Part shown: positions 48,356-57,932 of the stretch, one piece after another
How the letters are laid out: every line of letters starts with the position of its first letter
Position numbering within the stretch: position 1 is the stretch's first letter
Assembly (NCBI RefSeq): GCF_000381265.1
Contig: NZ_KB906253.1
Location: 310,001-374,000 of the forward strand
Reading direction: 5' to 3'
DNA from: Curvibacter lanceolatus ATCC 14669
GTDB taxonomy: Bacteria > Pseudomonadota > Gammaproteobacteria > Burkholderiales > Burkholderiaceae_C
Length of the DNA stretch: 64,000 bases
The notes under the pieces: model-generated
Database searches by the model: none
What the model was told of the DNA's origin: nothing
What the model saw: the letters and a program-made list of their open reading frames with translations, nothing else
Made by a program: the position numbers and the translations under genes

Positions 48356-49179
48356 GCACCTCATCGCCCTTGTCGCTGGACCACCTGGTCATCCACGTCA
48401 AAGACCTTGCGGCAGCGGTCGCCCAGTACACCGCCCTGGGCTTCACCGTGCAGGACGGCGGCACCCATGCCGACGGCAACACCCACAATGCCCTGATCGG
48501 CTTTGCCGATGGCAGCTACCTCGAATTGATCGCCTTCCTGAAGCCCGCGGCCTCGCACCGCTGGGGCAGGCACCAGCAAAGCGGCTACGAAGGCTTTGTC
48601 GACTTTGCCCTGCTGCCCCACGATGTGGGCCAGGTGGTGCAAGGCGCTCAAGCCCAGGGCCTGAACTACCAGGGCCCCATCGAGGGCGGCCGCCTGCGCC
48701 CTGATGGCGAGCGCCTGGTGTGGCAACTGGGCATACCGCCCACCCCCGACCTGCCCTTTTTGTGTGGCGACGTCACCCCCCGTGCCCTGCGGGTGCGTGA
48801 AGGCGAGGTGCGCGTGCATGCCAACGGCGTGCAAGGCGTGGCGGCGCTGACCCTGGTGGTGCGTGACCTCGCCGCCAGCCTGTCGCGCTACCAGGCGCTG
48901 CTGGGGGCGGCCGAGCCGCTGCTGGGCCACACGGTGCTCAGCGGCCTGGGCATCGAACAGGCGGTGCTGTCCTTGGGCACTCAACGCCTGGTCCTGCTGG
49001 CCCCGGTGGCTGACGCCGACACGGCGCCGGCCCGCAGCCTGCAACACCTGCTGGACACCCGGGGAGAGGGTGTGCTGGGGGCCAGCCTGCGCCTGGGCGC
49101 TGGCCACACCGGGGCATCGACCCACGCCTTGCCCCTGGCCGCCACGCACGGTGCGCCGTTCGAATGGACCCCCGCTTGA
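48352..49179 (+). CDS. Glyoxalase-like (VOC) protein, two-domain
   Basis: 275 residues. The first module LDHLVIHVKDLAAAVAQYTA and NTHNALIGFADGSYLELIAF (near residues 8-60) fits the Glyoxalase_3-like family (PF13468). The second module begins near 162 (GVAALTLVVRDLAASLSRYQ). The metal ligands are partly conserved (His near 10, Glu near 57). It may handle electrophiles or be a non-enzymatic VOC protein. Coupled to the OsmC-like protein, so a role in oxidative or electrophile stress is plausible (inference). Confidence 0.85.
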   Translation: MSTSSPLSLDHLVIHVKDLAAAVAQYTALGFTVQDGGTHADGNTHNALIGFADGSYLELIAFLKPAASHRWGRHQQSGYEGFVDFALLPHDVGQVVQGAQAQGLNYQGPIEGGRLRPDGERLVWQLGIPPTPDLPFLCGDVTPRALRVREGEVRVHANGVQGVAALTLVVRDLAASLSRYQALLGAAEPLLGHTVLSGLGIEQAVLSLGTQRLVLLAPVADADTAPARSLQHLLDTRGEGVLGASLRLGAGHTGASTHALPLAATHGAPFEWTPA

Positions 49180-49271
49180 GAGCGCCGGGGCCCAGGCCCC
49201 AGGTGGGCTGGGTGGGTTAGAGTCGGCGCCTGCCGGCCACGCCCGGCCCCTTATCGACGGAGACCCCAGGC

Positions 49272-49571
49272 GTGCCTGACACCACCCCTTTCGAGCTGAC
49301 GCTGCGCGACACCGTGTTGCGCGGCACCGTGCACCATGGCAGCCCGCTTGCCGAACCGCCCCACCTCCTGGCCCTGCATGGCGGCGGCCAGTCGTCGCGC
49401 CAGGGCTTTCGGCCCTTGCTGACGGCCCTGGCCGCCCACGGCCACACCAGCGCGGCGTTCGACTTTGCCGGCCACGGTGAAAGCGGTGGTCAGCTCATCG
49501 GCTCCAGCCTGGACCACTGGGGCCTGTTAACCCTGATTTCGCAGGATGCGTTGGAGGTCCAAAAGGCCTAG
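49272..49571 (+). pseudogene. N-terminal fragment of an alpha/beta hydrolase, broken at ~49515
   Basis: GTG start at 49272 with GGAG nine bases before it. The first ~80 residues are a normal alpha/beta-hydrolase N-terminus: HLLALHGGGQSSRQGFRPLL with the oxyanion-hole HGGG, then AAFDFAGHGESGG. Hydrolase-like sequence ends near LDHW (about 49515), before the nucleophile Ser and the rest of the ~280-residue fold. The remaining ~19 codons to the stop at 49571 are unrelated. A deletion or insertion joined this fragment to the cytochrome fragment that follows. Confidence 0.7.
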
Positions 49572-49590
49572 CGCAAGGCGCCAACCGCAG

Positions 49591-49607
49591 CTGGGTCGGT
49601 GACCCAG
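49591..49607. repeat. Hairpin in the junction segment
   Basis: CTGGGTC-GGT-GACCCAG, a perfect 7-bp stem, in the ~100 bases between the hydrolase fragment and the Ala-Pro repeat. This could be the end of a small mobile element, but no transposase is seen. Confidence 0.35.
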
Positions 49608-49621
49608 CGAGGATTGGCAAC

Positions 49622-49813
<192 letters not shown>

Positions 49814-50143
49814 GCGGCTGCCAATGGCAAGGCGCTGTATTCAGCGAACTGTGCGATGTGCCACACCGCCAATCCATCTGCCAATGTCAGCAAGGTTTTG
49901 AAGGGGGCGAACTCCCCATCCACGATCCTGAACGCGATCACCAACAACGTGGGAGGAATGGGCTTTCTGAAGCCGACGATCGATGCGACTGCAGCCAGCG
50001 ATCTTGCCGCGTACTTGGCCAATCCCGGCATTTGAGCCCTCGGCGGTACAGGCTGACTTCAGCTTGAGACTGGGGAGCGACAGCGCCTTTGCCGGCGCTC
50101 CCCAAGCCGGCGCGATGGCATTTTGAATAGGATTTTTGGAACA

Positions 50144-52039
50144 ATGAACATGCTTGACTATTTCCACAAGGCCACCTGGCGATGGGCCTCCTCTGCACTG
50201 ATCTTCTTGAGCACGCTGGGATCTGCTTGGGCCGCAGATGAGTTTCTTGCTGCAACAGCAGCTTTTGAACTCAGTGCCCAGATCGTGGACAGCTCGACCT
50301 TGCGACTTCATTGGCAGATCGCCAAGGGGTACCACCTCTACAGGGATCGCATTCACCTCAGGCTTGACGGCCGAGACATCACCCATGAGGCCGTCACCTT
50401 GCCCGCGGGCAAAAAGGTCTACGACGCCAATTTCTCAAAGGACATGGAGGTCTATGAAGGCGCTGCCGACGTGCTCGTCGCACTTCCAGTCGGGCAAGGA
50501 AACGGTGTCGAACTGACTTGGCAGGGTTGTGCCGATGCCGGACTCTGTTACCCCCCTGAGACCGCGTCGTTGAATTGGACGGCCAGCACGAACAAAGCCG
50601 GAGGCAGTGTCCAGATCACCGATAGCTCGGGCACCGTCAAAACGCCCGACATCACGGCGGTAGCCGCTTCCACGTCATCGCTCGTGACGTCGGCCCCCAC
50701 TGCGGACCTGGGCAGTTCGGAGATTGAGCGCACTTTGGCATCGGGAAACTGGCTGCATATTGCCGGTCTGTTTGGCTTGGCTGGCCTGTTGTTGGCCTTC
50801 ACGCCTTGCGTGTTGCCCATGGTCCCCATTCTTTCGTCCTTGATCGCAGGTCAAGGCACCGCGATCAGCAGGCGCAAGGGCTTTGGTCTCTCAGCTGCCT
50901 ACTCTGTGGGGATGGCACTGGTCTATGCAGCGTTTGGTGTGATGGCCGGCCTTGCGGGAGAAGGGCTCGCCGCTGCGCTTCAGAATCCCTGGGTCCTCGG
51001 CTCGTTTGCCTTGTTGCTGGCAGGGATGTCCTTGTCGATGTTCGGGATGTATGAGTTGCAGATGCCCAGCTTCATCCAGAGTCGCGCCACGGAGTGGTCC
51101 AACCGCTTTCAAGGCGGCTCGTTTCTAGGCGTGTTTTTGATGGGCGGGATTTCTGCGCTGGTGGTTGGCCCATGCGTGGCAGCTCCTCTGGCAGGGGCCT
51201 TGGTGTTCATCAGCCAGACCCGAGACGTTGTCTTGGGCGGCATGGCGCTTTTCTCCATGGCCATGGGCATGAGTGTCCCCCTGCTGCTGGTGGGGCTGTC
51301 CGCTGGCAGTCTGCTGCCGCGTGCCGGTGCCTGGATGGAGCGGGTCAAACAGGTGTTCGGCATGATGCTGCTGGGTGTTGCCATCTGGATTGTGTCCCCC
51401 GTTTTGTTGGCGCCCCTTCACATGGCGTTTTGGGCCATTTGGTTCCTGGTTGCCGGCGCCTTGCTGGGTATCTTTGAAGCGAGGACTGCGCTGCACTCAC
51501 GCTCTTCCGTGGCAGCCCGTGCTGGCGGAGCCGCTGCGATTGCCGTTGCCTCGATCCTGTTGCTGGGGGCAGCATCAGGTGGACAGTCTGTGGTGCAGCC
51601 ACTGGCCCATTTGCGAGGCCTTGGAACACCCCAAAATGGAGTCGCGGCGGCCCCTCGTGACAACAAATCTCTGCGATTCGAGAAAGTGGTCAGCCTGGAC
51701 CAACTTGAGGTTGAAATGCAGAATGCCCGCCAACGAGGGCAGACAGTGATGCTGGACTTCTATGCAGACTGGTGTGTCGCCTGCAAGGAGTTTGAATCGA
51801 TGACGTTCAGCGATCCATCTGTTCAAACGAAATTGAAGAATGTGAGGCTTTTGCAAGCGGATGTCACCGCCAACAACACGGAGGACAGGGCGCTGATGAA
51901 GCGATTTGGGCTATTTGGTCCGCCCAGTGTCCTGTTTTTTGACCACCGTGGTGGCAGTGACCCTGTCAAGAGGGTGATTGGATACCAGAACGCGTCTGAA
52001 TTTCTGGCCTCATTGGAGCATCTGTCCTCGGCAAAATAA
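50144..52039 (+). CDS. dsbD: Thiol:disulfide interchange protein DsbD
   Basis: 631 residues from ATG 50144. The signal peptide ends at GSAWA (near residue 31). The alpha domain has the Cys pair C129/C135 (QGCADAGLCYPP). The eight-span beta domain has C222 (FTPCVLPM) and C344 (GPCVAAPL), and the periplasmic thioredoxin gamma domain has C544/C547 (WCVACKEFESMTF). All six catalytic Cys are there. DsbD passes electrons from cytoplasmic thioredoxin to periplasmic DsbC and the cytochrome c maturation factors. The codon use is less GC-biased than in the genes left of 49.5 kb. A strong terminator follows. Confidence 0.95.
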   Translation: MNMLDYFHKATWRWASSALIFLSTLGSAWAADEFLAATAAFELSAQIVDSSTLRLHWQIAKGYHLYRDRIHLRLDGRDITHEAVTLPAGKKVYDANFSKDMEVYEGAADVLVALPVGQGNGVELTWQGCADAGLCYPPETASLNWTASTNKAGGSVQITDSSGTVKTPDITAVAASTSSLVTSAPTADLGSSEIERTLASGNWLHIAGLFGLAGLLLAFTPCVLPMVPILSSLIAGQGTAISRRKGFGLSAAYSVGMALVYAAFGVMAGLAGEGLAAALQNPWVLGSFALLLAGMSLSMFGMYELQMPSFIQSRATEWSNRFQGGSFLGVFLMGGISALVVGPCVAAPLAGALVFISQTRDVVLGGMALFSMAMGMSVPLLLVGLSAGSLLPRAGAWMERVKQVFGMMLLGVAIWIVSPVLLAPLHMAFWAIWFLVAGALLGIFEARTALHSRSSVAARAGGAAAIAVASILLLGAASGGQSVVQPLAHLRGLGTPQNGVAAAPRDNKSLRFEKVVSLDQLEVEMQNARQRGQTVMLDFYADWCVACKEFESMTFSDPSVQTKLKNVRLLQADVTANNTEDRALMKRFGLFGPPSVLFFDHRGGSDPVKRVIGYQNASEFLASLEHLSSAK

Positions 52040-52105
52040 TGGCCGTCAACGAGGGCTGTAGAAGTTATTCGGAGCAATTCTGGCCATCAAGGGCCCAGGA
52101 CAGCA

Positions 52106-52140
52106 CAGCCATCTTGGTGGTCAAGATGGCTGGTCTTTCT
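52106..52140 (+). terminator. Rho-independent terminator of dsbD
   Basis: An 11-bp perfect stem (CAGCCATCTTG / CAAGATGGCTG) with loop GTGGT is followed by GTCTTTCT; 66 bases past the dsbD stop. Confidence 0.8.
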
Positions 52141-52141
52141 T

Positions 52142-52315
52142 CTACCCGAATAATCTGTGAAATATCCTGGCAATCGCCAGGCTGCCCAGTGCAACCAACA
52201 TTCCAATCAACAAAATGCCCCACAAGCCCACTTTTGACGATTTTTGGGGCTTGTTTTCCTGTTTGTTGGCATCGTCATCTGGAAATAACCTGGATGGAAT
52301 GGTGTCCTGTTGCAT
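52142..52315 (-). CDS. Small single-span membrane protein between dsbD and arsA
   Basis: 57 residues from ATG 52315 to TAG 52142. The acidic/polar N-terminal half (MQQDTIPSRLFPDDDANKQE) leads to KSSKVGLWGILLIGMLVALG, a clear membrane span, and a basic end (ARIFHRLFG). GGATGAG lies upstream of the ATG. The pattern recalls the C-terminal anchors of cytochrome-biogenesis or signal proteins. No family was recognised. It converges on dsbD and is divergent in position from nothing; the ArsA gene ends 131 bases upstream. Confidence 0.55.
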   Translation of the reverse strand: MQQDTIPSRLFPDDDANKQENKPQKSSKVGLWGILLIGMLVALGSLAIARIFHRLFG

Positions 52316-52446
52316 TTGCTAATCTCATCCATGTCAAATTCAATGCGCAGGACTCTTTGGGCTCTTGAAATTATGCTGGTGGCGCATTGAGGCAACACTC
52401 CCGGGCCGGATTTTGACCCATGAGGATGAAGCCGAGATGAACCGGA

Positions 52447-54231
52447 TCAGGACTCTCTTCCGGGCAGGGCCGGTTGCAAGAGCAAGCCCTCCAACGCCAA
52501 CAGGCCGACCAGGGGTTCTGCTTTCCACGGCACCACATAGGGCGCGCGCGGCGCAAAAGTTCTCACGCGCTGAATCTGCTTGTGCTCATTGGACAGTCGC
52601 GCCTCGAGCAAGGGGTCTCGGGTTGCCGTGGCCAGCAAGGATTTGTTGATCACCCAAGCGAAGGGTTCGATTTGAGCGCGTCGCAAGTCGTCTTGCAGCG
52701 CCGCCGCTTGCGAGACAGGTGTTGCCTCGGGCAGGGTCACCAGAATGATCTTGGTGTAGTTGGCGTCTTGAAGGCGCATCAGGGGCGTCACGATCCGCCC
52801 GGCCCCTTTTCCCTCAAACTCCCGAACCATCTGCCGGTGGTAGGCGCCCGTGGCGTCCATCAACAGCAACGAGTGCCCGGTCGGCGCGGTGTCCAGCACG
52901 ACAAAGGCGCTTCTGGCCTGCGAGACCACATGGGAGAAGGCGTGGAAGACCGCCACCTCTTCGGTGCAGGGTGAACGCAGGTCCTCGATCAGCAAGTCCT
53001 TTTCTGCAGCGGTCATGCCGGGCGACCTGGCAGCCAAGATCTTGTCGACGTATTTTTGTGTCTCAGTCTTCGGGTCGATCCGCCCAACGCTCAAGCCAGG
53101 CACTTCGCCATCGAGGGTTGCAGCCAGATGGGCTGCTGGGTCTGTGGTGCTGAGGTGGACGGATTTGCCGCGTTGGACCAAACCCAGGGCCAGGGCAGCC
53201 GCCACCGTGGTTTTCCCGACGCCGCCCTTGCCCATGACCATGATCAAGCCATGCTCGCCCTTGGCAATCTCGGCCACCAGATCCGCGAGGCCCGGATGGT
53301 CCCTGGCGACATCCAGTGCAGGGCGCTTTGGTGTGTCGACCGGCTTGGCAGACAGCAACGCCCGAAGCGCCTCCAAACCCACTGAATCGACCGGCCGCAA
53401 GGCGATCATGTCGCAAGGCAGGGCTCGGAGTGGCTCAGGCATGGCACTGATGGCCTGTTGTCCCAGATCCTCCAGTGCGGCCGCGATGCCATCACGACGG
53501 TCACTGGCCTTGAACACCGCATTCACCACCAGGCGTTGCTGCCTCAGCCCCAATTCCAGCAATTCGACAGAGGACCTGGCGGCCTCATTCAGCGCACCGG
53601 CCTCGGGGCGGGCGACCAGGACGAGGCTGGTCAAGGCCGGGTCGTTGAGCGACTTCAAGGCCTGGTTGAAGAGTTGCTCTTGCATCTTCAAGCCCGAATG
53701 CGGGCCCAGGCAGGAGGCTCCCCGGTCATTGCCGCTCAGAAAACCGCTCCACGCCTTGGGCAGGCTGAGCAGCCTCAGTGTGTGTCCCGTCGGGGCCGTG
53801 TCAAATACCACATGCTCAAAAGCATCGCCGCCATGCGAGAGCAGGCTGGCGAATTCATCGAAGGTTGCGATCTCGGTGGTGCAGGCCCCTGAAAGCTGCT
53901 CCCTGACCGTCGACACCTCTTCGGGGTTGGCCTGTGCGCCCATCTGCCCGACGACACGAGCCCGGTAATCTTGAGCCGCTGTTTCCGGGTCGATGTTCAG
54001 AACAGAAAGGCCCGGCACACCAGGCACAGCCACCGGTTGGTTGCGCAGCTCAATGCCCAGCATCTCATCCAGGTTGGACGCCGCGTCGGTGCTGACCAAC
54101 AGAACTTTCTTGCCCGAGTCTGCCAGTGCAATGGACACCGCTGTTGAAACCGAGGTCTTGCCAACCCCGCCCTTGCCGGTGAAGAACAAGTACTTGGTCG
54201 GCGCATCGAGAAGGCTGAAGTGTGACGGCAT
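52447..54231 (-). CDS. arsA: ArsA-type anion-transporting ATPase (two-domain)
   Basis: 594 residues with two homologous halves, each with a deviant Walker A (GKGGVGKT near residues 19-26; GKGGVGKTT near 333-342) and a DTAPTGH signal sequence. The metalloid-binding Cys of E. coli ArsA (113, 172, 422) are all present at 117 (GACTTEI), 174 (ASCLGPHSG) and 422 (RSPCTEEVAVF). The ATPase would power an ArsB-type arsenite/antimonite exporter. No arsB, arsD, arsC or ArsR gene is in the window. It is followed 126 bases later by a SulP transporter on the same strand, both of lower GC, so they may have arrived together. Confidence 0.95.
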   Translation of the reverse strand: MPSHFSLLDAPTKYLFFTGKGGVGKTSVSTAVSIALADSGKKVLLVSTDAASNLDEMLGIELRNQPVAVPGVPGLSVLNIDPETAAQDYRARVVGQMGAQANPEEVSTVREQLSGACTTEIATFDEFASLLSHGGDAFEHVVFDTAPTGHTLRLLSLPKAWSGFLSGNDRGASCLGPHSGLKMQEQLFNQALKSLNDPALTSLVLVARPEAGALNEAARSSVELLELGLRQQRLVVNAVFKASDRRDGIAAALEDLGQQAISAMPEPLRALPCDMIALRPVDSVGLEALRALLSAKPVDTPKRPALDVARDHPGLADLVAEIAKGEHGLIMVMGKGGVGKTTVAAALALGLVQRGKSVHLSTTDPAAHLAATLDGEVPGLSVGRIDPKTETQKYVDKILAARSPGMTAAEKDLLIEDLRSPCTEEVAVFHAFSHVVSQARSAFVVLDTAPTGHSLLLMDATGAYHRQMVREFEGKGAGRIVTPLMRLQDANYTKIILVTLPEATPVSQAAALQDDLRRAQIEPFAWVINKSLLATATRDPLLEARLSNEHKQIQRVRTFAPRAPYVVPWKAEPLVGLLALEGLLLQPALPGRES

Positions 54232-54357
54232 AGGTTTCCTGGTTCGAATCGCGTTGATGTGCCTGCTGAATCTTCATCAAGGAGAGTTTCATGAAATGAC
54301 TCCAGGTCCGTCTGTCAGCGGACATGCCCCGACCCTGCTGCCACTGGACGTTGGAGC

Positions 54358-56178
54358 CTATTGAACAATGCCCGCCCCAGACTCGCTTGCTCGGTCTTCC
54401 CAGTCGATCCACACGACATTCTGAGAGACCAGGTAGCGTCGTACCGCTTCGCCGAGCGTCGCAAAAAACCGCTGCTCGCCGAGTCTGGAAAACAGGCCAA
54501 AGCGCTTGAGCTTGTCTTTGACGGGATCCTTCATCTCTGCAAAGCACAGATCGATGCCGGCCTCATGCAGGGTCATATCGAGTTCGTCCAACACATCGGC
54601 TGAAGTGACGTCCACGCTGGTCATCGGCTCAGCACCGACAACCAGCCAGCGCACGGGTGTTGGTGAGTCGGCCACCGCATCCAGCACGCGATCGCGGAAC
54701 AACTCTGCGTTGGCGAAGAACAGCGGTGCATCCCACCGGAAAAGCACCAGCCCCGGCACAACACGCGCCTCGGGGTAGCGACTGATGTCGTGATAGCCCT
54801 TGACGCCATCGACCCGGCCCAACACAGCCGAGTGCGGTCGCCAGCCATCCCACAGGAATTCGATGACAGCGGCCAGGATCGCCAAACCAATGCCGGGGAT
54901 CGCACCCAGGAGCGCCACGCCCAACAGGCAGCCAATCGATAACCAGAATTCCCACCGCTGAATTCGCCAAATGCGGCGCAAGTCCTTGACTTCGATCAGG
55001 CCGATGGCCGAGGCAATCACCACCGCGGACAGCGCCGCGACCGGGACGTTGCGTGGCAGGCCGGGCGCCATCAGCAGCATGGCGCCAACGGTGCACGCCC
55101 CCACCATGCCGGTAAGCTGCGTCCTCGCGCCGGCGGCCTCCGCCACCGGTGTGCGCGAGGCGCTGGCACTGATCGGGAAGCCCTGGAACAGCCCGGCGGC
55201 GAAGTTGGCTGCGCCCAGGCCAACCATCTCCTGGTTGGGATCGACGAAGGTCGCCGTTCGGCCAGCATAGGTTCGCGACAACACGCTGGTGTCGGCAAAC
55301 GAGATCAGCGCCACCGCCAGCCCACCGAGCAGCACGGGGGCGACGTCGTTGGAGTCTATCGACGGCAGTGCAAAGTGGGGGAGGCCCTGTGGCAACCCGC
55401 CGAGCACGGGCACGCCCGCATGGGCGCCGGTGGCCCAGGCCAAGTCCTGGAGGGTGACAACCAGGGTTGCGCCCACCACGGCGACCAAAATCCCAGGTAG
55501 CCGTGGGTACCGCTTGAGTAGAAGAATGGTCAGCAACGTACCGGCCCCGATGAGCAGAGCCATGGGGTTCAGCTTGCCGGCCCACAAGGCCAGTCCGAAT
55601 TGCCAGGACTCGTCAAGCAGCCCATGGGCATCGACGCTGAAGCCGAACAAGCCTGGCAACTGGCTGGCAATCACAGTCAGTGCGATGCCGTTCATGTAGC
55701 CATAACGGATCGGCTTGGACAGCAGCTCGGTGATGAAGCCCAATCTTGAGGCGCCCGCAACGATGCACAGCACACCCGATACCAGGGCCATCATGCCGGC
55801 CAACGCAACAGCTCGGTGTGGGTCGCCTGCCGACAGCGGCAGTACGACGGCCAGGATAAGGGCGGCCAGCGAGGAATCCGGCCCCAATACCAAGATGCGA
55901 CTCGGCCCAAACACGGCATAAGCCAGCAGCCCGGCCATGGTGGCGTACAGGCCGCAGATGCCAGGCAAGCCGGAAGCCACGGCGTAAGCAATGCCGACAG
56001 GGACCAGCACCGCGGTCAACACCAGGCCTGCCACGATGTCATGCCCCAGCCATGCCATCTTGTAGCGGCGAACTGTTTGAATGCCAGGACACCATCGCCC
56101 CCAACCCGCAGCGGCCCGCGTGGAACGCGGGCGAAGCAAGCGCTGCGGCGGGTGGTTCCCGGTTTCAGGAGATTCCAT
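54358..56178 (-). CDS. SulP-family anion transporter with STAS domain
   Basis: 606 residues from ATG 56178. About 12-14 membrane spans fill residues ~45-440, with the SulP signature near residues 55-75 (GLVLTAVLVPVGIAYAVASG). The cytoplasmic C-terminal STAS domain (residues ~460-585) has MTSVDVTSADVLDELDMTLH. The family carries sulfate, bicarbonate or other anions, driven by proton or sodium gradients. Its start is preceded by a 381-base gap without genes. With ArsA just downstream, a role in metalloid or sulfate handling is conceivable, but nothing proves it. Confidence 0.93.
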   Translation of the reverse strand: MESPETGNHPPQRLLRPRSTRAAAGWGRWCPGIQTVRRYKMAWLGHDIVAGLVLTAVLVPVGIAYAVASGLPGICGLYATMAGLLAYAVFGPSRILVLGPDSSLAALILAVVLPLSAGDPHRAVALAGMMALVSGVLCIVAGASRLGFITELLSKPIRYGYMNGIALTVIASQLPGLFGFSVDAHGLLDESWQFGLALWAGKLNPMALLIGAGTLLTILLLKRYPRLPGILVAVVGATLVVTLQDLAWATGAHAGVPVLGGLPQGLPHFALPSIDSNDVAPVLLGGLAVALISFADTSVLSRTYAGRTATFVDPNQEMVGLGAANFAAGLFQGFPISASASRTPVAEAAGARTQLTGMVGACTVGAMLLMAPGLPRNVPVAALSAVVIASAIGLIEVKDLRRIWRIQRWEFWLSIGCLLGVALLGAIPGIGLAILAAVIEFLWDGWRPHSAVLGRVDGVKGYHDISRYPEARVVPGLVLFRWDAPLFFANAELFRDRVLDAVADSPTPVRWLVVGAEPMTSVDVTSADVLDELDMTLHEAGIDLCFAEMKDPVKDKLKRFGLFSRLGEQRFFATLGEAVRRYLVSQNVVWIDWEDRASESGAGIVQ

Positions 56179-56559
56179 GATCACAGCCTCTGTCTGGCTC
56201 GAATAAGGATGAGTCGGGTCAGCGTGAAAAGAGGTTCACCCACATCGTGGCAGTCCAACTGCGACCGAGTCCGCTGCCGCTTGTCGCAATATATCCTTTC
56301 GCTCAGGGGGAGGACGCACTTGCCGCAATGACTTCATTGCGCCTCGTCAGGGGCGCCGCATACTGCAGGCACGCGAGGCGCGGCCCTCTGGATTGGCCAT
56401 GGACTTGCCGAACGCATGTCGCGCCAATGCGTCATGGGTCGCTTGGCTGGAGATGCCACTCGCTGTATGAGCGGCTCCCTCGACTGAACCATGGCCGACT
56501 TGGCTGCGGTGAGGCCACCTGTCGGCTTGGTCGCTGGCACGCGAGTCAATCAGTTGCAG
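56179..56559. other. 381-base gap without a supported gene
   Basis: Only short, poor open frames are present. It must hold the promoter of the SulP gene. The DNA is lower in GC and looks decayed; nothing else was identified. Confidence 0.4.
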
Positions 56560-56952
56560 CTACACGGCAGGCAGGAGTGCGCCGGTCGATACCGTGCAGT
56601 GCTCGTTGCCATGGGCGCTGAGCCTGCTGAATTCGGGTGCCCGAAATACCGCCGCCCAGTAGGTCATCGAGGCCCAATGCGATACATGCACGTAGCGGGG
56701 TGCATTGCTTGCATTGAGGTTCTGCAAGAACTCTTCAGACAAATACCCGGGCTGCCTCTTCATCATCGCGCGCATGTCGTTCATGGCCGCCAAGGCTTCT
56801 GAGGGGGTGGCGTTCGCCGCGAGCGCAACTTCGACCACCACCGTCACCGGACCCGTCTGGGCAGGAACTGTCTGCGCTGAACCCGGCGTGAACGCCAAGG
56901 TCCAACACGACAGTGCAAGGGCCGCCAACAAGCGGGCTGATGGCTGGGCCAT
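56560..56952 (-). CDS. Exported ABM-like (antibiotic biosynthesis monooxygenase fold) protein
   Basis: 130 residues. The signal peptide (LLAALALSCWTLAFTPGSAQ) ends near residue 27. The mature part has the dimeric alpha+beta barrel pattern: VTVVVEVALAANATPSEALA, then AMNDMRAMMKRQPGYLSEEF, then YVHVSHWASMTYWAAVFRAP. ABM-fold proteins include quinol monooxygenases and haem-degrading enzymes; the periplasmic location is unusual. It is followed by a BON lipoprotein gene on the same strand, upstream in transcription by 9 bases. Confidence 0.75.
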   Translation of the reverse strand: MAQPSARLLAALALSCWTLAFTPGSAQTVPAQTGPVTVVVEVALAANATPSEALAAMNDMRAMMKRQPGYLSEEFLQNLNASNAPRYVHVSHWASMTYWAAVFRAPEFSRLSAHGNEHCTVSTGALLPAV

Positions 56953-56961
56953 GGTCCATTC

Positions 56962-57300
56962 CTACTTCTTGACCGTGAGTTCGTCGTGAATGGTGTGGGC
57001 GCCATCCGCGGTGCGAGCAATCTTCAATGCCTCGTCGATCTGCGCTTGGCTGTCCAGCATCCCGGTCAAGCGCACATCCCCCTTCAGTGTCACGACGCTG
57101 ATGTCGAAGCCTTTGAGCGATTCATTCTGCTGCAGGGCCGTTTTCACATGCTCGGTCACATCCATGTCCGAGACGTTGCTCGCAGCAGCAGAGACACCTG
57201 GTGCCGCCCCTGTGGCGTCTGGCGACTTGCCGCATCCGCATACCAACATCGTTACGGCCATGGCTGCGGCGAAAGCCATGGATTTGGGGTGAGTATTCAT
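56962..57300 (-). CDS. BON-domain lipoprotein
   Basis: 112 residues from ATG 57300. The lipoprotein signal ends in TMLVCGC (Cys near 23). After a Ser/Ala-rich linker comes a BON domain (MDVTEHVKTALQQNESLKGF, then DISVVTLKGDVRLTGMLDSQ, then DEALKIARTADGAHTIHDEL). It is the same type as the protein at 30524 but with only moderate similarity. It is likely periplasmic and membrane-lipid-binding. The ABM-like gene starts 9 bases after its stop, so both form one operon. Confidence 0.85.
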   Translation of the reverse strand: MNTHPKSMAFAAAMAVTMLVCGCGKSPDATGAAPGVSAAASNVSDMDVTEHVKTALQQNESLKGFDISVVTLKGDVRLTGMLDSQAQIDEALKIARTADGAHTIHDELTVKK

Positions 57301-57932
57301 TTGAGGCGATCTCCAATCGGTAGGCCAACTTGGCGTGGCCGTGCGACCACCATCGCTCGTTTGAACACACCCGTCGGTGCGCAGGCCAACCATGATCCAC
57401 CAAGAATTGGCCGCTGGCGCCCAGCATGTGTGCACGCCGGTCTTCGCAGTCCCATCGTGGGCCGCGTAGAACATGGCGCGCTGGCCTCCGCAGACTTGGG
57501 CCTGTGCCTGAACACCGACATCCAGCAACTCCGCGGCGCTGCTGTCACCGATGACGATGCAGCCATGCCAGCCGCCCGGCGGGGCGCACTTGCGTGGCCA
57601 GACGTCGACTGCCTGCTGCCCCCACCCCTCAGCCTGCGCTCTCTTCATCCCCGCATTCCCAGCATGGGCCCCACGGCCCGTTGTTGTTCCCAGCGCCTGG
57701 CTCCTGCCCATGGCGATTCCTCGCTTCGCCATGCCCCTTGGGCCTCCTGTCGCTGGCTGGATCCGCTGCAACTCAGCCCTGCCATGTCGCGCGCAGCAGC
57801 GGCTTTCGGGTGACTGACTAAAAAGATACAAATACGTATAACACAGAAAATAGCAAAGCATAGCCCAAAGAAAAAACCTGATAAATCGTCTTTGTAGTTG
57901 CTAATTTTCGTCTAATCGATAAAGTAGCAAAC
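57301..57932. other. 632-base gap, with AT-rich promoter zone at its right end
   Basis: No gene is supported in 57301-57809; the long minus-strand frame there has no coding character. 57810-57932 is strongly AT-rich and must contain the promoter of the catabolic operon at 57933, and contains a palindrome (ATACGTAT) near 57829-57838 and two TAGCAAA repeats (57851, 57925) as possible operator parts. No regulator gene is nearby. Confidence 0.45.

Noticed and set aside
49520-49620. Possible insertion-sequence remnant at the junction
   Set aside because: No transposase, no matching terminal inverted repeats and no target duplication could be seen by eye; kept only as a question in the junction finding.
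57301-57809. Minus-strand extension of the BON lipoprotein frame (300 codons)
   Set aside because: The lipoprotein signal and start at 57300 are clear; the extension is Cys/Trp/Gly-rich without a fold or start signal.
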